A stretch of 8,362 nucleotides of DNA from assembly GCA_964628935.1 (NCBI GenBank), contig CAZVOE010000139.1:1-8362 (forward strand), read 5' to 3'. Below the pieces are notes generated by a model. The model was not told the DNA's origin. It saw only the letters and a list, made by a program, of their open reading frames with translations, and did not search any database. This stretch comes from CAYLHQ01 sp964628935 (lineage in GTDB: Bacteria; Acidobacteriota; Polarisedimenticolia; Polarisedimenticolales; DASRJG01). The stretch's first letter is position 1; each line of letters opens with the position of its first letter. Position numbers and translations under genes: made by a program. Positions 6,504-8,362 of this stretch are shown one piece after another.

Positions 6504-8071
6504 CCGCCGAACTCCGGGGCGACCCGGGCGGCGAGCGCGGCCGGAAGGGTCTCGATCAGGGCGCCCGCGATCAGCCCCTCTTCGCCGCGCGATGCGGCCG
6601 CCCGGTCCGCGGCGTCGCCGTGCACGAACACCGCGAGCCGCGCCGCCTCGAGCGCGGGAAGACCGCGTGCGAGAAACGCCCCGACGATCCCCGTCAGCAC
6701 GTCTCCCGTCCCCGCGGTCGCCATCCCCGGGTTTCCGGAAGCGTTGACGCTCACCGCCCCCGCGGGATCGGCGACGAGGGTGTGGTGCCCCTTGAGGACG
6801 ACGACCGCCCCCGTCATCGCCGCGAGGGCGCGCGCGGCGCCGATCCGGTCGCGCTGCACCTCGCCGGTCGACGTTCCGAGGAGCCTCGCGGCCTCGCCCG
6901 GGTGCGGCGTGAGGACGAGGGGGCGCGCTCCGGCGCGGAGCGCCGTCTTCCCTTTTCCCCGCGCGGCGAAGGCGTTCAAGCCGTCGGCGTCGATGACGGC
7001 GGGCCCGGTCCCCTTCGCGACGATCTCCGCGACGGCGCGTCCGGTGGAGGACTCGGTCCCGAGACCGGGGCCGAGGGCAAGGGCGTCCCGCGACCGGAGC
7101 AGAGCGCGCACGCGGGCGGCCGCACTTCGCGCGAGCGATCCGCCCGCCGACTGCGGGAGCGGCTCCGTCATGACTTCCGCCTGCTGGCTCGCGACGACGG
7201 GGAGGGAAGAGCGCGGCGTCGCCACCGTCACGAGGCCGACCCCCGCGCGGAGCGCGGCGCGCGAGGCGAGGACCGCCGCCCCCGACTTTCCTCGCGATCC
7301 GGCGACGACGAGGAGATGCCCGAAGTCCCCCTTGTGCGCGTGCCGCGGACGGCGCGGGAGAACGGGAGCGGCCTCGGCGTCGAGCCACTCGAGCGTCGAG
7401 CGCTCCGGAGCCACGCATTCGTCCGGGATCCCGATGTCGATCACCCGCCAGCTCCCGGCGTAGCGGGCGGCGGGATCGATCACGAGGGGGAGCTTCGGCC
7501 GGCACAGGGTGTAGGTTCGCCGCGCGCGGATCGCGACGCCGTCGACCTCTCCGGAATCGGCGTCGACCCCGGACGGAAGATCGACCGAGACCAGGACGGC
7601 CCCGGAGGCCTGGAGATCCTCGATCGCACGGGCGACGAGACCGCGCGCCCCCCCGCGCACCCCGGTCCCGAGGAGGGCGTCGACGATGAGGTCGCAACCG
7701 GCGATCCCTTCGAGCGCGCGCGCCCACGCCGCCTCGTCGGGGGCCTCGAGCACCTCGACGCCCGCCTCGAGCGCCCGCCGGAGGTTCACCGCCGGGTCTC
7801 CCTCGAGGTCCGAACCCCGCGCGAGGAGAACGACGCGCGGCGAGATACCCCGCGCCGCGAGCCGGCGCGCGAGGACGAGACCGTCCCCGCCGTTGTTGCC
7901 CCTGCCGCAGACGACCGCGATCGTGCGGCGCGCGAGGTCGGGGTCGTCCCGCCGCATGGCCTCCGCGATCCCGCTCCCCGCCGCTTCCATGAGGTCAAGG
8001 CTCGGGATGCCGAGGCCGTCGATCGCCCGGCGGTCCACGCGCCGCATTTCGGTCCCGGTGAGGATCTCCAA
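6500..8071 (-). CDS. nnr: Bifunctional NAD(P)H-hydrate repair enzyme (epimerase + ADP/ATP-dependent dehydratase)
   Basis: Nnr repairs hydrated NADH and NADPH: the N-terminal YjeF domain interconverts the R and S epimers and the C-terminal ribokinase-like domain dehydrates the S form. The product is 523 residues from the TTG at 8071. Epimerase motifs are GRGNNGGDG (56-64), DALLGTG (131-137) and VDLPSGVD (163-170). Dehydratase motifs are HKGDFGHLLVVAGS (246-259), GPGLG (334-338), DADGLNAF (361-368), LTPHPGE (387-393) and NPGMATAGTGDVLTG (447-461) with the catalytic Asp457. Start choice: the frame is open to a TTG at 8110, but 5 of the 13 codons between 8110 and 8072 end in A or T, unlike the gene itself, and a promoter-like pair overlaps them. 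The TTG at 8071 keeps the family-typical ILTGTEMRRVDRRAI N-terminus. An ATG at 8047, with a weak GGA 5 bases before it, is the other option. No good Shine-Dalgarno precedes 8071. Function is certain; the start is not. Confidence 0.95.
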   Translation of the reverse strand: MEILTGTEMRRVDRRAIDGLGIPSLDLMEAAGSGIAEAMRRDDPDLARRTIAVVCGRGNNGGDGLVLARRLAARGISPRVVLLARGSDLEGDPAVNLRRALEAGVEVLEAPDEAAWARALEGIAGCDLIVDALLGTGVRGGARGLVARAIEDLQASGAVLVSVDLPSGVDADSGEVDGVAIRARRTYTLCRPKLPLVIDPAARYAGSWRVIDIGIPDECVAPERSTLEWLDAEAAPVLPRRPRHAHKGDFGHLLVVAGSRGKSGAAVLASRAALRAGVGLVTVATPRSSLPVVASQQAEVMTEPLPQSAGGSLARSAAARVRALLRSRDALALGPGLGTESSTGRAVAEIVAKGTGPAVIDADGLNAFAARGKGKTALRAGARPLVLTPHPGEAARLLGTSTGEVQRDRIGAARALAAMTGAVVVLKGHHTLVADPAGAVSVNASGNPGMATAGTGDVLTGIVGAFLARGLPALEAARLAVFVHGDAADRAAASRGEEGLIAGALIETLPAALAARVAPEFGG

Positions 8072-8080
8072 AGCACCGGC

Positions 8081-8110
8081 ACGATAGGGCGGTGCGGACG
8101 ACCGGGTCAA
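8081..8110 (-). promoter_or_regulatory. Possible sigma70-type promoter for nnr-tsaE
   Basis: Read on the - strand, TTGACC (8110-8105, 5 of 6 matches to TTGACA) is followed after 18 bases by TATCGT (8086-8081, 4 of 6 matches to TATAAT). Transcription would begin near 8074, giving an almost leaderless mRNA from TTG 8071 or a leader of about 27 bases to ATG 8047. It was found by eye only, and the -10 match is modest. Confidence 0.35.
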
Positions 8111-8172
8111 GGCGGAAATGCCGGAATCGCATCGTTTCTTGCCTGCGTGGGCCGATCGCCGTACAGAAGTGC

Positions 8173-8182
8173 CACGGTCGTG
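8173..8182. repeat. Short dyad in the divergent region, possible operator half-sites
   Basis: CACG (8173-8176) and CGTG (8179-8182) form a perfect 4+4 dyad around GT, followed directly by TTTC-G-GAAA at 8183-8191. Both lie just upstream of the ribosome binding site of the right-hand gene. Such short dyads occur by chance, so a regulator site is only a possibility. Confidence 0.2.
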
Positions 8183-8194
8183 TTTCGGAAAGGA

Positions 8195-8212
8195 GACCGC
8201 GAGGAGGCGGTC
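8195..8212 (+). promoter_or_regulatory. Hairpin presenting the Shine-Dalgarno sequence of the right-hand gene
   Basis: GACCGC (8195-8200) and GCGGTC (8207-8212) are a perfect 6-bp inverted repeat. The six-base loop is GAGGAG (8201-8206), and the right arm touches the ATG at 8213. The core GGAGG (8203-8207) uses the loop and the first stem base and is 5 bases from the ATG. A second SD-like AAAGGAG (8189-8195) lies just upstream but is too far from the ATG to serve directly. The structure could display or limit the ribosome site. Sequence symmetry is certain; function is inferred. Confidence 0.5.
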
Positions 8213-8362
8213 ATGCGAAGTCTCTTGCGACCGTGGGGACCCATCGTCCTGGCGTCGCTCGTGATCGTGGCGTCGTCGTCGGCCCTCGCCGAACCGCTGA
8301 GGGAGTCGCGATCGCTCCGCTGGTTCGAGCAGTTCCTCGCGCAGCGCGACCCTGCGTCGGGT
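8213..8362 (+). CDS. N-terminal part of an exported protein of unknown function (3' end outside window)
   Basis: An ATG with GGAGG 5 bases upstream opens a frame that runs off the right edge after 50 codons. The first 26 residues form a textbook Sec signal peptide: a basic start (MRSLLRPW), a hydrophobic core (about 10-20, PIVLASLVIVA), a serine run, and an A-L-A motif at 24-26 giving probable signal peptidase I cleavage before E27. No cysteine follows the cleavage motif, so it is not a lipoprotein. The visible mature part (EPLRESRSLRWFEQFLAQRD and four more residues) is charged and helical and too short to name a family. Third positions are mostly G or C, in line with real coding. It is transcribed divergently from nnr. 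Export is likely; the function is unknown. Confidence 0.8.
   Translation, partial: MRSLLRPWGPIVLASLVIVASSSALAEPLRESRSLRWFEQFLAQRDPASG

Larger units (their letters stand above)
8072..8212. other. Divergent intergenic region between nnr and the exported-protein gene
   Basis: This 141-base region separates two genes transcribed away from each other, so it should hold both promoters. It contains a promoter-like pair for nnr, a dyad CACG-GT-CGTG at 8173-8182, a small TTTC-G-GAAA dyad at 8183-8191, and the hairpin-embedded ribosome binding site at 8195-8212. A/T is more frequent here than in the flanking genes. I see no RNA gene or small reading frame with a convincing start. Confidence 0.6.

Noticed and set aside
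6204..7463. A 419-codon + strand frame opposite tsaE and nnr
   Set aside because: It is antisense to two genes with intact motifs and has no recognisable domain or ribosome binding site.
6504..7727. Upstream extension of tsaE by about 408 residues in its own frame, inside nnr
   Set aside because: It is a shifted-frame reading of nnr with low-complexity Arg/Gly content. The ATG at 6503 with its GGAG and the ATGA overlap is the natural start.
8139..8167. TTGCCT-N17-TACAGA as a promoter for the exported-protein gene
   Set aside because: Spacing is ideal but the boxes match consensus at only 4 of 6 and 3 of 6 positions, and the -10 lacks its final T. This is not enough to list.
1..8362. CRISPR array, prophage, transposon, toxin-antitoxin or other defence module
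   Set aside because: I saw no regularly spaced repeats, terminal inverted repeats, transposase or integrase motifs, or short toxin-like gene pairs. The helical/SPFH pair lacks any defence signature I can recognise.

Overview
The window is a dense, very G+C-rich piece of bacterial chromosome that looks mostly housekeeping. G or C fills nearly every third codon position, and long spurious reading frames lie antisense to real genes. There are no tRNA or rRNA genes, insertion sequences, integrases, CRISPR arrays or other signs of recent transfer. The organism is a high-G+C bacterium. The 914-residue SecA with a C-terminal zinc-binding tail and the gene mix would suit Acidobacteriota or a neighbouring phylum, but I cannot fix the lineage from this sequence alone.

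Left part, + strand (1-5959): five genes run the same way with gaps of only 22-31 bases, so they probably form one transcription unit. They are the tail of an unidentified protein with a hydrophobic segment, secA (preprotein translocase ATPase), a 166-residue uncharacterised helical protein, a 319-residue SPFH-domain protein with a glycine-rich segment and C-terminal zinc ribbon (YdjI type), and guaB (IMP dehydrogenase). The helical protein and the SPFH protein sit between two essential genes and are the least understood part of the window.

Middle and right, - strand (5976 to about 8071): nnr (bifunctional NAD(P)H-hydrate epimerase/dehydratase) is followed by tsaE (ATPase of tRNA t6A synthesis), joined by a 4-base ATGA stop/start overlap. 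This pair converges on guaB with only 16 bases between the stop codons and no recognisable terminator.

Right edge: a 141-base divergent intergenic region separates nnr from the start of a + strand gene at 8213, of which only 50 codons are present. It encodes a clear Sec-type signal peptide. Its Shine-Dalgarno sequence lies in the loop of a perfect 6-bp inverted repeat that abuts the ATG, the most striking non-coding structure in the window.

Functionally the window combines protein export (SecA and an exported product), a probable membrane-associated SPFH module, GTP synthesis (GuaB), cofactor repair (Nnr) and tRNA modification (TsaE). I see no convincing new defence system or mobile system. 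The main candidates for new biology are the helical/SPFH gene pair and the hairpin-displayed ribosome binding site.
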